A DNA stretch of 64,000 nt from Microbacterium nanhaiense (GCF_014646015.1 NZ_BMMQ01000002.1:372277-436276), one strand, 5' to 3'. Shown: positions 38,248 to 47,645, counted from the stretch's first letter. Numbers and translations: made by a program. Notes: generated from the sequence alone by a model not told the origin.

Positions 38248-38856
38248 ATGCGTATTCGCACGATCACTCTCTTCGCGACCGCTCTGGCCGCCTCCCTCCT
38301 CCTCGCCGGGTGCTCGACAGCCGCCGACGACACCACCGGCGGCGCTGATCACAGTTCGCACTCCACCAGCACCCCCGATGCCTCAACCTCGTCGGAGGCG
38401 AATGCCGCCGACGAGATGTTCGCGGCGATGATGATCCCGCACCACGAACAGGCCGTGGAGATGGCGGACATGATCCTCGACAAGGACGGCATCGATCCGC
38501 GCGTCACCGACCTCGCCCAGCAGATCAAGGACGCTCAAGCGCCGGAGATCGAGACCATGACCGGCTGGCTCGACGACTGGGGCGCCACATCCGGGGACGG
38601 CATGGCCGGTCACGACATGGGCGAGGACGGCATGATGGACGACGAAGCCATGACCGCCCTCGACGACGCCACCGGAGACGAGGCGGCCCGCCTGTTCCTG
38701 GAAGGCATGATCGTCCACCACGAGGGTGCGATCGACATGGCCGAGACCGAGCTCGCCGACGGCCAGAACCCCGACGCGCTCGACCTCGCGCAACAGGTCA
38801 TCGACTCGCAGAGCGCCGAGATCACCGCGATGAACGACATCCTCGACACCCTCTGA
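38248..38856 (+). CDS. DUF305 lipoprotein, probable copper-handling protein
   Basis: A 202-residue secreted lipoprotein. The signal peptide ends in the lipobox LLAGC (about 18-22). Two DUF305 repeats follow, each with a histidine pair motif: MMIPHHEQAVEMADM (about 61-75) and MIVHHEGAIDMAE (about 153-165), separated by a Met/His/Asp-rich loop. DUF305 proteins often lie in copper-resistance clusters. Co-directional with copB and the CueP gene. Confidence 0.85.
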   Translation: MRIRTITLFATALAASLLLAGCSTAADDTTGGADHSSHSTSTPDASTSSEANAADEMFAAMMIPHHEQAVEMADMILDKDGIDPRVTDLAQQIKDAQAPEIETMTGWLDDWGATSGDGMAGHDMGEDGMMDDEAMTALDDATGDEAARLFLEGMIVHHEGAIDMAETELADGQNPDALDLAQQVIDSQSAEITAMNDILDTL

Positions 38857-38865
38857 CTCCTTCTG

Positions 38866-38908
38866 GTGGTGCGGCGGGCCGCAGCGCAGCTCCGGCCCGC
38901 CGCACCAC
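38866..38908 (+). terminator. Long GC-rich hairpin between DUF305 and CueP genes
   Basis: A perfect 16-bp stem: GTGGTGCGGCGGGCCG (38866-38881) with CGGCCCGCCGCACCAC (38893-38908), loop of 11 bases. No T tract follows, so it may partly stop transcription or protect the DUF305 message rather than act as a full terminator. Confidence 0.5.
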
Positions 38909-38927
38909 GGACTCGAAAGGCTTCATC

Positions 38928-39551
38928 ATGCATTTCACACACACGAACCCTCCGCGGGCGAAGATCCTTGCGACTGTCGGGGCGCTCCTGTTGGCGACGG
39001 GTGTCCTCGTCGGCTGTTCGGCGACGTCCGGGCCGGTGCCTGCTCCCGCGGCGACCGAGTCTCCACGCGATGTGCGCATCGAAGACGTCGATGATCTTGC
39101 CGGCCTTGACGCACGCACCATCATCGACACCCTTGACCGGATGCCCGTCAATGAACGCCCGGACACTTTCACCGCGCAGATCCGGCCAGACGCACTCATC
39201 ATCACCGACGATTCGGGCGAGCAATCCTTCCCGATGCCCGATGACGAGGTGTATGTCGCGATCGCACCGTACGAGCAGCAGACTCACGACTGCTACTACC
39301 ACGCGCCCGTCAGCTGCGTCGGAGAACAGAGCGACACCGACGTCGACGTCACCATCACCGACTCTGCGACGGGCGAGGCATACACCGACGGCACGGTCCG
39401 CACCTTCGATAACGGCTTCATCGGCGTCTGGCTCCCGCGCGGAGTCACCGCTGACGTGATCATCGAGAAGGATGGGCGCACCGCCGAGGGCACTCTGTCG
39501 ACGGGCAACAACGATGACGCCACCTGCATCACCACGCTGCAGCTGACGTAA
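38928..39551 (+). CDS. cueP: CueP-family periplasmic copper-binding lipoprotein
   Basis: A 207-residue exported lipoprotein with lipobox LVGC (about C30). The CueP signature lies in APYEQQTHDCYYHAPVSCVGEQ (about 104-125; conserved cysteine and histidine residues), and a third cysteine is in DDATCITTLQ near the end. In Salmonella CueP stores and delivers periplasmic copper. It closes the copper cluster and is followed by a strong bidirectional terminator. Confidence 0.85.
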   Translation: MHFTHTNPPRAKILATVGALLLATGVLVGCSATSGPVPAPAATESPRDVRIEDVDDLAGLDARTIIDTLDRMPVNERPDTFTAQIRPDALIITDDSGEQSFPMPDDEVYVAIAPYEQQTHDCYYHAPVSCVGEQSDTDVDVTITDSATGEAYTDGTVRTFDNGFIGVWLPRGVTADVIIEKDGRTAEGTLSTGNNDDATCITTLQLT

Positions 39552-39555
39552 ACGA

Positions 39556-39599
39556 AAGATGCCCCTGGTGCCGCTGAATCGCGGCACCAGGGGCATCTT
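39556..39599. terminator. Bidirectional terminator between cueP and the ars operon
   Basis: A perfect 19-bp stem (39556-39574 with 39581-39599) and a six-base loop. The arms begin and end with AAG/CTT, giving a short A and T flank on each strand. It lies between converging operons, so it can serve both. Confidence 0.85.
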
Positions 39600-39610
39600 C
39601 CGCTCCACTG

Positions 39611-40021
39611 TCAGCGCAAGAGTTCGACAGCGAGCGCACGGATGTACTCAGCGATCTGGTCCCGGATCGCACGCGTGCGGTCGCCGCCACCGATGTCGGA
39701 AGCGTCCTGATCTGCGAAAGTCCAAGTCTCGATCACACCCGCCATGCCGTCGACCGACGCGACCTTCGCCTCGTCGCCGAGGACAATGACCCGATCCACG
39801 CTGCGGAGAATCTCCGGGTCGATCGGCTTCGGATACTCGCCCTCCATCGACGCGCCGACCTCGATGATCGCTTCCTCGGCGAGGGCGCTGAGCTTATCGC
39901 TCGGTGCGGTGCCGGCTGAGTACACGGTGATCGCGTCGCCTGCGTGCTGGCGCATGAGGGCTGCGGCCATCTGCGATTTGCCGCCGTTCTTCTTGCAGAC
40001 GAACAGCACCGACGCGCTCAT
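39611..40021 (-). CDS. Arsenate-mycothiol transferase-like ArsC
   Basis: A 136-residue low-molecular-weight-phosphatase-fold protein. The phosphate loop reads CKKNGGKSQMA: the cysteine nucleophile is kept but the usual arginine is lysine, as in the actinobacterial ArsC1 group that joins arsenate to mycothiol. It overlaps the upstream arsC by four bases. It is the last gene of the arsenic operon. Confidence 0.82.
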   Translation of the reverse strand: MSASVLFVCKKNGGKSQMAAALMRQHAGDAITVYSAGTAPSDKLSALAEEAIIEVGASMEGEYPKPIDPEILRSVDRVIVLGDEAKVASVDGMAGVIETWTFADQDASDIGGGDRTRAIRDQIAEYIRALAVELLR

Positions 40022-40446
40022 GCGCTGGCCGCCTCTGCGGCTGCGGGCTCGAGCGACGCGATGAGTTCCTCGATGCGGCGCTTGATCTCGTCGCGGATCG
40101 GGCGGACCGACTCGATGCCCTGGCCGGCGGGGTCGTCGAGCTTCCAGTCTTCGTAGCGCTTGCCGGGGAAGAATGGGCACGCGTCGCCGCAGCCCATCGT
40201 GATGACGACGTCCGAGTCCTGCACGGCCTCGGTGGTGAGGACCTTGGGTGCCTCGCCGCGGATGTCGATGCCCTCTTCGAGCATGGCCTCGACGGCGACG
40301 GGGTTGATCTGGTCGGCGGGGATGGACCCGGCCGAACGGACCTCGATGCGGCCTGCCGCGAGGTGGCGCAGGAAGCCCGCGGCCATCTGGGAGCGGCCGG
40401 CGTTGTGGACGCAGACGAACAGGACGCTGTGCGTTGCAGTGGTCAT
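40018..40446 (-). CDS. arsC: Arsenate reductase, LMW-phosphatase type
   Basis: A 142-residue arsenate reductase with the phosphate loop CVHNAGRSQMA, the resolving-cysteine region MGCGDACPFFPG and the DWKLDDPAGQG acid loop. These are the features of thioredoxin- or mycoredoxin-coupled ArsC. It reduces arsenate to arsenite for export by Acr3. It begins 20 bases after the fusion gene and overlaps the next arsC. Confidence 0.92.
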   Translation of the reverse strand: MTTATHSVLFVCVHNAGRSQMAAGFLRHLAAGRIEVRSAGSIPADQINPVAVEAMLEEGIDIRGEAPKVLTTEAVQDSDVVITMGCGDACPFFPGKRYEDWKLDDPAGQGIESVRPIRDEIKRRIEELIASLEPAAAEAASA

Positions 40447-40466
40447 GAGAGAGGTCTTCTTTCTTC

Positions 40467-41453
40467 TCAGCGGGTGGCGAGAGATTCGATGAGGGTGCGG
40501 ACGCGGGCTTCGATGTCGTCACGGATCGCGGCGACGCCTTCTTCGGAGGCGAGGGCGGGGTCGCCGACGGCCCAGTCCTGGTACTGCACGCCCGGGATGA
40601 TCGGGCATACGTCCCCGCAGCCCATCGTGACGACGACGTCGGCGGCGCGCACGGCGTCGTCGGTGAGCGGCTTCGGGAATGCAGCCGAGGCATCCTGTTC
40701 GCCTTCGATGTCGGCGAGGATCGAGCGGACGTGCGGGTGCACCTCGGACGCGGGCGTCGAGCCGGCGGAGCGTGCGACGATGTCGCCGCCGGAGAGCTGG
40801 TTCACCAGTGCCGCGGCGAGCTGCGAGCGGCCCGCGTTGGCGACGCAGACGAACAGGACCTGCGGCTTACCCGCTTCGCGGTCGCGGGTGATGTCGGCGA
40901 GACGCTGGCGGGCGAAGCGTTCGGTCAGCGGGACCATATGGCCGGTGAGCTTCGCGGAGCGGACGAGGCCGGCGAACGATTCCCGCACGATCGTGACGAC
41001 GAGGTCGCGATTCAGGTGATCCATCTCGTCGGCGAGCTCTGCGGCGAGGTGCTCGACCTTCGCGTTGAGGGCTTCCAGCGCAGCCGCGCGATCTTCCTGC
41101 TCGGTCGCTGCTTCGGTGATCGCGGCGGGTGCGAATGCATCGAGCAGTGCGGTCACGGCCTGCTTCCGCGAGGGGAGGATGCTGTAGTACACCCACGTGC
41201 CGCGTCGTTCGGAGGCGAGCAGACCCGTGTCTTTGAGCTTCTTCAGGTGATGCGACACGGTGGGCTGCGACACGTCCGCGAGCTCCGCGAGGTCGCAGAC
41301 GCAGGCCTCGCCGCGCGGGTCGGTTGCGATCGCCGACAGCATGCGCAGCCGGAACGGATCGGCGAGTGCCTTGAGCGTCGTCGCGACGGCGTCGGCGGCC
41401 TCCTCGCCGATGGCGTGCGTCGGGGCCGGGGTACAGAGTTCGGTGGTGGTCAT
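40467..41453 (-). CDS. ArsR-ArsC fusion: arsenic-sensing repressor joined to arsenate reductase
   Basis: A 328-residue fusion. Residues 1-110 are an ArsR winged helix with the As(III) site ACVCDLAEL and recognition helix VSQPTVSHHLKKL. A helical linker with three-helix-bundle character follows (about 115-190). Residues 195-328 are a complete ArsC with CVANAGRSQLAAAL, MGCGDVCPIIPG and DWAVGDPA. One polypeptide therefore senses arsenite and makes it. It overlaps acr3 by four bases. The probable target is the palindrome upstream of trxB. Confidence 0.92.
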   Translation of the reverse strand: MTTTELCTPAPTHAIGEEAADAVATTLKALADPFRLRMLSAIATDPRGEACVCDLAELADVSQPTVSHHLKKLKDTGLLASERRGTWVYYSILPSRKQAVTALLDAFAPAAITEAATEQEDRAAALEALNAKVEHLAAELADEMDHLNRDLVVTIVRESFAGLVRSAKLTGHMVPLTERFARQRLADITRDREAGKPQVLFVCVANAGRSQLAAALVNQLSGGDIVARSAGSTPASEVHPHVRSILADIEGEQDASAAFPKPLTDDAVRAADVVVTMGCGDVCPIIPGVQYQDWAVGDPALASEEGVAAIRDDIEARVRTLIESLATR

Positions 41454-42553
41454 GATGCCCTCGATTCGGAGACGGCGGGAACAGCATACGGGTCAGTGTG
41501 GAACCATTTCCGCGCCGCCCAGAGGGAGACATACACCAGGCCCACGAGCACGGGTACTTCGATGAGCGGGCCGACAACGCCTGCGAGGGCCTGGCCGCTG
41601 GTGGCGCCGAAGGTGCCGATCGCGACGGCGATGGCGAGCTCGAAGTTATTGCCCGCTGCGGTGAAGGCGAGGGTGGTGGAGCGGGCATAGTTCAAGCCAA
41701 TGCCCTTGCCGAGAAGGAGGCCAGCGAACCACATGATCGCGAAGTACGCCAGCAACGGCAACGCGATGCGGGCGACGTCCCACGGCTGGGAGGTGATCGC
41801 TTCACCCTGGAGCGCGAATAGCAACACGATCGTGAACAGCAGGCCGTAGAGCGCGAACGGGCCGATCACGGGGATGAACTTTGCCTCGTACCAGTCGCGA
41901 CCCTTCGCCTTCTCGCCGAAGAAACGGGTGAGGAAGCCAGCCGCGAGCGGCACGCCGAGGAAGACGAGCACGTTGATCGCGATCTGCCCGATCGACACAT
42001 CGAGGCCCTGCGAGTCGAGGCCGAGCCATCCCGGCAGCACTGTGAGGTAGAACCAGCCGAGCAGTGAGAACGCGACGACCTGGAAGACCGAGTTGATGAA
42101 CACCAGTACGGCGGTGGCTTCGCGGTCGCCGCAGGCGAGGTCGTTCCAGATGACGACCATCGCGATGCAGCGCGCGAGACCCACGATGATGAGGCCGGTG
42201 CGGTACTCCGGCAGGTCGGGGAGGAAGATCCACGCGAGGGCGAACATCACCGCAGGTCCCGCGATCCAGTTCAGGATCAGCGACGATGCGAGCAGCTTCT
42301 TGTCCCCGGTGACGGCGGCGACCTTGTCGTAGCGGACCTTCGCGAGCACCGGATACATCATGACGAGCAGCCCGAGACCGATCGGCACGGAGATTCCGCC
42401 GACCTCCATGTGTGCGAGCACGTCGGACAGTGCCGGGATGAACCGGCCGAGGAGGAGCCCTGCGACCATGGCGAGGCCGATCCAGAGTGGCAGCCACCGG
42501 TCGAGGGTGGAGAGCCTTGCGGGCTTCGCGCGGGTCTGTGTCGCGGTGCTCAT
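41450..42553 (-). CDS. acr3: Acr3-type arsenite efflux permease
   Basis: A 367-residue membrane transporter with ten hydrophobic segments. The ACR3 motif GLARCIAMVVIWNDLACGD (about 126-144) contains the essential cysteine. It exports arsenite produced by the ArsC proteins. It overlaps the thioredoxin gene by four bases upstream and the fusion gene by four downstream. Confidence 0.94.
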   Translation of the reverse strand: MSTATQTRAKPARLSTLDRWLPLWIGLAMVAGLLLGRFIPALSDVLAHMEVGGISVPIGLGLLVMMYPVLAKVRYDKVAAVTGDKKLLASSLILNWIAGPAVMFALAWIFLPDLPEYRTGLIIVGLARCIAMVVIWNDLACGDREATAVLVFINSVFQVVAFSLLGWFYLTVLPGWLGLDSQGLDVSIGQIAINVLVFLGVPLAAGFLTRFFGEKAKGRDWYEAKFIPVIGPFALYGLLFTIVLLFALQGEAITSQPWDVARIALPLLAYFAIMWFAGLLLGKGIGLNYARSTTLAFTAAGNNFELAIAVAIGTFGATSGQALAGVVGPLIEVPVLVGLVYVSLWAARKWFHTDPYAVPAVSESRAS

Positions 42554-42876
42554 GCGATCAGCTCGTCGATCTTGCCCGCGATGACGGGCTTGGGGTTCGC
42601 GCCGATGAGCACGTCGACGCGCTCACCGTCGCGGTAGAAGCCGAGGGTCGGGATCGACGTGACCCCGGCAGCCATCACGGTTTGCGGGTTGGCGTCCGCG
42701 TCGAGCTTGACGATCTTCACCCGGCCGTCGTATTCGCCGGCGAGGTCTTCGAGGATCGGGGCGATCGCCTTGCATGGTCCGCACCAGGTCGCCCAGATGT
42801 CGACCAGCACGGGGATGTCGGACTGCAGTACCTCGGCCTCGAACGTGGCGTCGGTGACGGGGATGGTCGCGCTCAT
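42550..42876 (-). CDS. trxA: Thioredoxin
   Basis: A 108-residue thioredoxin with the active site WCGPC (about 30-34) and the cis-proline strand TSIPTLGFY. Coupled by four-base overlaps to trxB and acr3, it probably recycles the ArsC enzymes encoded downstream. Confidence 0.94.
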   Translation of the reverse strand: MSATIPVTDATFEAEVLQSDIPVLVDIWATWCGPCKAIAPILEDLAGEYDGRVKIVKLDADANPQTVMAAGVTSIPTLGFYRDGERVDVLIGANPKPVIAGKIDELIA

Positions 42877-43841
42877 GCGGATGCCTCCAGGAGTTCGGTC
42901 TCGGTCTCGTCGACGGAGAGGCCGGCGAGGAAGTGCTGGGCGTCGAGCGCGGCGGCGCAGCCGGTGCCCGATGCGGTGATCGCCTGACGGTAGCGGCGGT
43001 CGACGAGGTCGCCGGCGGCGAAGACGCCCGGCAGGTTCGTCGCGGTCGTGGGGTGGTCGACGAGCACATAGCCCTCGTCGTCGAGATCGACCTGACCGGC
43101 CAGCAGCTCCGAGCGCGGGTCGTGGCCGATCGCGACGAACACCCCGGAGACGGGCAGGATGCTCTCGTCGCCGGTGACCGTGTCGCGCAGGCGGAGCGCC
43201 TCGACGGCGCTCTCGCCGACCAGCTCAGCGACCTCGCTGTTCCAGGCGACCTCGATTTTCGGATCGGCGAGCACGCGCTCGGCCATGATCTTCGACGCGC
43301 GGAACTCGTCGCGGCGGTGCACGATGGTCACCTTCGACGCGAAACGCGTCAGGAACAGCGCCTCCTCCATCGCCGAGTCACCGCCGCCGACGACGGCGAT
43401 CTCCTTCTCGCGGAAGAAGAACCCGTCGCAGGTCGCGCACCACGACAGCCCGTGTCCCGACAGCCGCTCCTCCTCGGCCAGGCCGAGCTTGCGGTACGCA
43501 GAACCGGTGGTGAGGATCACGCTGCGCGAGCGGAACGTCTCACCCGAACCGGTCTCGATCGTCTTGACGTCGCTTGCGAGCTCGAGGCGGGTCGCATCGT
43601 CGTAGAGAATGCGTGCACCGAAGCGCTCGGCCTGCGCCCGCATCGCCTCCATCAGCTCCGGACCCTGCACGCCGTTGGTGAAGCCGGGGAAGTTCTCGAC
43701 CTCGGTGGTCGTCATGAGCGAACCGCCGGCGGTCACAGCGCCGGCGATCACGACGGGGGCGAGCCCCGCCCGGGCCGCGTAGACCGCGGCTGTGTACCCT
43801 GCCGGGCCGGACCCGACGATCACTACCTGTTGCATCGACAT
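42873..43841 (-). CDS. trxB: Thioredoxin reductase
   Basis: A flavoprotein of 322 residues. It has the FAD-binding [10 protein letters not shown], redox-active CATCDG and the NADPH-binding [12 protein letters not shown]. Starts are at 43841 or 43835; a TATAGA -10 at 43850-43845 lies nine bases before the second, and no ribosome site is present, so a leaderless start at 43835 is plausible. First gene of the arsenic operon; supplies reducing power to TrxA and ArsC. Confidence 0.93.
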   Translation of the reverse strand: MSMQQVVIVGSGPAGYTAAVYAARAGLAPVVIAGAVTAGGSLMTTTEVENFPGFTNGVQGPELMEAMRAQAERFGARILYDDATRLELASDVKTIETGSGETFRSRSVILTTGSAYRKLGLAEEERLSGHGLSWCATCDGFFFREKEIAVVGGGDSAMEEALFLTRFASKVTIVHRRDEFRASKIMAERVLADPKIEVAWNSEVAELVGESAVEALRLRDTVTGDESILPVSGVFVAIGHDPRSELLAGQVDLDDEGYVLVDHPTTATNLPGVFAAGDLVDRRYRQAITASGTGCAAALDAQHFLAGLSVDETETELLEASA

Positions 43842-43844
43842 GCT

Positions 43845-43865
43845 TCTATATTGACAGATATCAAT
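43845..43865 (-). promoter_or_regulatory. ars operon promoter with ArsR-like operator
   Basis: The inverted repeat ATTGA-N6-TCAAT (43850-43865) lies next to the -10-like TATAGA (43850-43845 on the minus strand) upstream of trxB. ArsR repressors commonly bind TTGA-N-TCAA type sites. The likely binder is the ArsR-ArsC fusion protein. Confidence 0.65.
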
Positions 43866-43967
43866 GCGAGAATCCACCCGGGAACAGCTTTAGGACGATC
43901 ATTCATCAATCGTTCATCGCGCCTCGCGCTGCTTCATAGTTCGGAACGGGCGGTGCACTTTCACTGC

Positions 43968-44504
43968 ATGCCCCCTTCGAACAGGACTACCGAGCCCGAC
44001 GCGTCTTCGCCGATCACCATGCCCGTGGCCGTCATCACCGTCGGCGACATGGGAATCGTCACCGTCAGCTTCGACGGCGACGACTTTCTACCGCCACCGT
44101 TCGCACCGCCCTGGACGAGGGCAGCATTCGGGACACTACTCGACGCACTCACCGAGCATCGGACCCGAACCGTCCGCATCGAGGTACACGAGAACGACGG
44201 CAGCATCTACACCGACATCATCGAGGCACACAGACGGACGACGACACCGGAGCCTCTCGATCCTTCTCAGCCGGAGACCCGACGCGCACGCCGCACGAAG
44301 AAGCCACGACTCGTAGAGCTCCACGGGTCAGGATTCGTCCCCGGCGAGGACATCACCGTCGCGGTCGTCGTCACCGGTACAGAGAGCGACATGCAGGGCA
44401 ACGCCCGAGCGCTCATCGACCTCGACCAGCTCGGTGAGCACCTCACCGAGGGCGTACTACTCGGTGACATCTCCGGCCACACGCAGTCGGTGAGGATCTC
44501 GTGA
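43968..44504 (+). CDS. Unknown ICE protein upstream of the coupling protein
   Basis: A 178-residue soluble protein with three beta-rich stretches (PVAVITVGDMGIVTVSF, TVRIEVHENDGSIYTDII and EDITVAVVVTGTES) and a basic linker RRARRTKKPR. No membrane segment or catalytic motif is seen. The GTGA overlap with the VirD4 gene implies a joint role in transfer, perhaps as a substrate adaptor (inference). Confidence 0.6.
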   Translation: MPPSNRTTEPDASSPITMPVAVITVGDMGIVTVSFDGDDFLPPPFAPPWTRAAFGTLLDALTEHRTRTVRIEVHENDGSIYTDIIEAHRRTTTPEPLDPSQPETRRARRTKKPRLVELHGSGFVPGEDITVAVVVTGTESDMQGNARALIDLDQLGEHLTEGVLLGDISGHTQSVRIS

Positions 44505-46282
44505 ACGCGCCAGGACGCCAGACCGGGTCCCTCGGCGACGAACTCACCAACATCCTCATGGCCGGGCTCATCGCACTCTTCGGCCTCACCCTCATCCTGC
44601 GCGCAGCCGGATCGATCGCCGCATTCATCACCAACGCCGCCCAACCCGACGCCGGAATCGCCGGAGGCCTCGGCGTACTCACGCACCCAGGCGAGCCCGG
44701 TACAGCACTCGGCACTAAGGATCTCAACGCCATCGTCTACTGGGCCGTCGCCGCCGTCCTGATCCTCGGACTCGGCACACTGATCACCTGGCTCTGGATG
44801 CTCTGGCACAGACACACGCGCAAGACCGAAACTGACCCGCACCGGCTCGCAGGAACCGCCACCGCACACGAAGTCGCGCTCGCTGCATCGAGTCGAGCAC
44901 TGCTCCGCCGAGCCGGAACATTGCGGCCTTCGATCGAAAGCCCTGAGCCTGCCGAGGTGGGCTACCGGCTCGGACAGTCGCGCGGCAAGGACGTGTGGGC
45001 GAGCGTGGAGGACTCGATCCTGCTCATCGGGCCGCCACGCTCGGGCAAGGGCCTGCACATCGTGATCAACGCGATCCTCGACGCTCCCGGAGCGGTGGTG
45101 ACGACCTCGACTCGGCCCGACAACCTCACTGCGACGCTGCGCGCGCGGCGGCGGATCGGTCCGGTGATGGTGTTCGATCCGCAACATCTCGCCGAGGGCG
45201 TTCCCGCGGGACTCCGGTGGTCGCCGATCCGCGGGTGCGAGGACCCGCTCACCGCGATGATCCGCGCTACAGGTCTCGCCGCCGCGACGGGGCTCGCCGA
45301 CGGCGGTGTCGACGGCGGTGGCTTCTGGGAAGGCAAAACACGCGTCGCGCTCCAGGCGCTGCTGCACGCGGCCGCGATCGACCGGCGGAGCCCGGCGGAG
45401 CTGTTCCGGTGGACGCTCGATCCGTCTGCTGCGGCCGATGCCGTCGCGATCCTGAACGCATCACCACGCGCAGCGACCGGGTGGGCTGAGGGCCTGGAGG
45501 CGATGATCGAGACCGACCCGCGCACGCGGGATTCGATCTGGCAGGGCGTATCGCTCGCCCTCGCCGCCCTCGCTGACCCTCGTGTGCTGGATGCCGTCAG
45601 CCCCGGCGAAGACGAAGCCTTCGACCCGGAAGCCTTCATCCGAAACAAGGGCACGCTGTACCTGCTCGCCACGGGTGCCGGGGCGGGCAACAGTGCCGCC
45701 CTTGTGGCCGCGTTCGTGGAGGATCTCGTGGAGACGGCCCGGCGTATGGCCGCCAGGATGCCCGGTGCACGGCTTGACCCGCCGTTGTTGCTTGCGCTGG
45801 ATGAGATCGGGAACCTCGCCCCGTTGCCGTCGCTTCCGACGCTCATGGCCGAGGGCGGCGGTACGGGCATCACCACGATGCCCGTGCTCCAGTCGCTCGC
45901 GCAGGCACGCGACAAGTGGAGCGACGACCAGGCCTCGGCGATCTGGGATGCGAGCATCACCAAGATCATCCTCGGCGGTGCTTCCAATTCTCGGGACCTT
46001 CAGGATCTTTCGACACTGATCGGTGAGCGGGACGAGTTCACCGACTCGGTGACGCTCGGCGACTACGGCTCACGCACAAACCAGCGCTCGATCCGACGGG
46101 TACCGATCCTGCCGCCGGATCGAATCCGCACCATGCCGTTCGGCACCGGTGTGGTCCTGCTGCGCTCTGCACCGCCGATCATCACGGATCTGATTCCGTG
46201 GCCGAAACGCCCTACCGCAACGGATCTCAAACACGAGAGATCCGAGATCGAAGCCCTTCTTGAGCAGAGGCCCGCCGACTGA
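44501..46282 (+). CDS. VirD4/TraG type IV coupling protein
   Basis: A 593-residue ATPase linking the relaxosome to the mating channel. Two transmembrane helices (about 20-45 and 78-102) precede the cytoplasmic domain with Walker A GPPRSGKG (177-184) and Walker B LLLALDEIGN (about 427), followed by the TraG signature GTGITTMPVLQSLAQARDKW region. It starts with GTG overlapping the upstream gene. It is separated from the VirB4-like gene by the 10-kb metal cargo. Confidence 0.92.
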   Translation: MNAPGRQTGSLGDELTNILMAGLIALFGLTLILRAAGSIAAFITNAAQPDAGIAGGLGVLTHPGEPGTALGTKDLNAIVYWAVAAVLILGLGTLITWLWMLWHRHTRKTETDPHRLAGTATAHEVALAASSRALLRRAGTLRPSIESPEPAEVGYRLGQSRGKDVWASVEDSILLIGPPRSGKGLHIVINAILDAPGAVVTTSTRPDNLTATLRARRRIGPVMVFDPQHLAEGVPAGLRWSPIRGCEDPLTAMIRATGLAAATGLADGGVDGGGFWEGKTRVALQALLHAAAIDRRSPAELFRWTLDPSAAADAVAILNASPRAATGWAEGLEAMIETDPRTRDSIWQGVSLALAALADPRVLDAVSPGEDEAFDPEAFIRNKGTLYLLATGAGAGNSAALVAAFVEDLVETARRMAARMPGARLDPPLLLALDEIGNLAPLPSLPTLMAEGGGTGITTMPVLQSLAQARDKWSDDQASAIWDASITKIILGGASNSRDLQDLSTLIGERDEFTDSVTLGDYGSRTNQRSIRRVPILPPDRIRTMPFGTGVVLLRSAPPIITDLIPWPKRPTATDLKHERSEIEALLEQRPAD

Positions 46283-46374
46283 GTCGGCGGGCTTTCCGCT
46301 GGGTAGGGGCGTGCACCTGACCTGTACGAGCTGCTCGACGGGAGCTGCTCACGATTCGTCAGGAGGACAGTCCG

Positions 46375-46821
46375 ATGGCTATCCGCACCCAGCAGTCAGT
46401 CTCTGGTTTCATTGCCAGCGATCCGCAGCTCACGCAGACCGAGAACGGTGACGCGCGGTTCTACGCGCGCTTCGGGCAGGAGAACTACCGGCGCGAAGAA
46501 GACGGCAGCTTCACCAAGCTGGAAACGACGTTCAACAACCTCGTGATGTACCGCAAGACCGCCCAGCGCGCGTTTGAGCGTTTCGCCAAGGGCGACAAGT
46601 TCGTTGCCGAGGGATACCAGCACGAGTACACGGTCGAGCGTGACGGCGAGACGGTCCAGGACGTTGAGTTCGTCGCGAAGAAGATCGGCCACGACACCGC
46701 CCGCACCCGCTACGAGGTTGACCGCACGCCGCGCACCACCACCCCCGAGCAGGGACAGAGCCGAGCGTTCGATGCGCCCGCACCTCGACCTGGCACAGAC
46801 ACTCGTGGGATGGGGCTGTGA
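46375..46821 (+). CDS. Single-stranded DNA-binding protein (ICE copy)
   Basis: A 148-residue OB-fold SSB-like protein: SVSGFIASDPQL, FYARFGQENY, FNNLVMYRKTAQRAFERFAKGDKFVAEGYQHEY. The acidic DDDIPF-type tip of housekeeping SSB is absent; the tail is RGMGL. AGGAGG precedes the ATG. It probably coats the strand during transfer and is distinct from the chromosomal ssb at 50477. Confidence 0.8.
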   Translation: MAIRTQQSVSGFIASDPQLTQTENGDARFYARFGQENYRREEDGSFTKLETTFNNLVMYRKTAQRAFERFAKGDKFVAEGYQHEYTVERDGETVQDVEFVAKKIGHDTARTRYEVDRTPRTTTPEQGQSRAFDAPAPRPGTDTRGMGL

Positions 46822-47381
46822 ACGTGAACGAGCATCACGGCATCGATGATGCGCCTGAACCGAACTACGAGCCCGAACCGCAGATTGGGCCGCCGCACCC
46901 GATCAACTGGAATCTTCTCACGGCTCACGATCTCGAACAGGAGCTGCTGGAGCTGAATCGGTGGGTCAACTGGCTTCGGATCGAGTACGGGCTGCCGGCC
47001 TCGGAGATCCCTCCGTACTGGCACCGGCATCCTGAGCTGCTCTGGGAGCTCTCAGCGCTGCATTTGCACTGGCTCTGCGCCTACGACCCTGACCAGGACG
47101 GTTCAGCGCCGTTCGGCTGGCACCGCGACTTCGCGGATGCGCGGGGCCGGCTCCGCGATTGGGTTGCTGCCTGTGGCACCAAGCGCGACCGTGACCGCCC
47201 GACCCGGCAGACGCCTTGGCCGGGCGAGAACAACGACCAGGAGGTCGTCGAGGAAGTCATTACCGACCGTGACGCTGACTTCGTGAAGTTCGTGCTCGAT
47301 ACGGTCTCGGCCCGGCAGGCGGCGGAAGATGCGTTCTTCGCCAACGCCGACCCCAGCACGGGCGAGGTGCAGGAGCCGTGA
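46818..47381 (+). CDS. DUF4913 domain protein
   Basis: A 187-residue acidic protein matching DUF4913: WVNWLRIEYGL, then PPYWHRHPELLWELSALHLHWL and FGWHRDFADARGRL (about 50-115). Found in many actinobacterial plasmids and ICEs near SSB or coupling genes; function not known. GTG start overlaps the SSB stop by four bases, and the stop overlaps the next start in the same way. Confidence 0.75.
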   Translation: MNVNEHHGIDDAPEPNYEPEPQIGPPHPINWNLLTAHDLEQELLELNRWVNWLRIEYGLPASEIPPYWHRHPELLWELSALHLHWLCAYDPDQDGSAPFGWHRDFADARGRLRDWVAACGTKRDRDRPTRQTPWPGENNDQEVVEEVITDRDADFVKFVLDTVSARQAAEDAFFANADPSTGEVQEP

Positions 47382-47581
47382 GCGGGCACTATGAAAAGCA
47401 GACGGACCGTCGGAGCCGTGAGGAGCGTCGTCTGAGCGTTCGCGCGGTTCACCGCGAGCAGCCGGATCTGAACCTGTTGACGGAGCTCATGATTCGCTTC
47501 GCTCTACAGGACCTCGGCGAGTGTCGCGCGGCAGAGTCAGGCGACAAGATTTTCGATACCGCTCGGGAGGGGCAGGCGTAG
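47378..47581 (+). CDS. Small basic protein of unknown function
   Basis: A 67-residue protein, very rich in R and E, with one helix DLNLLTELMIRFALQDL. The GTGA overlap with the DUF4913 gene supports that it is translated. Nothing identifies its role. Confidence 0.55.
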   Translation: MSGHYEKQTDRRSREERRLSVRAVHREQPDLNLLTELMIRFALQDLGECRAAESGDKIFDTAREGQA

Positions 47582-47625
47582 AATGTAACCGTCCGCCGCT
47601 AGCGGTGGATGTTGTGGTCCTAAAC

Positions 47626-47645
47626 CCCCAAGCGTCGGCTTGGGG
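47626..47645. other. Hairpin in the recombinase leader
   Basis: CCCCAAGC-GTCG-GCTTGGGG is a perfect 8-bp stem in the 179-base gap between the small ICE gene and the recombinase. A second near-perfect palindrome, CCGCCGCTAGCGGTGG, lies just upstream (about 47593-47608), and a short AGCC-TTCG-GGCT hairpin lies downstream. There is no T tract. May separate or tune expression of the recombinase. Confidence 0.4.
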
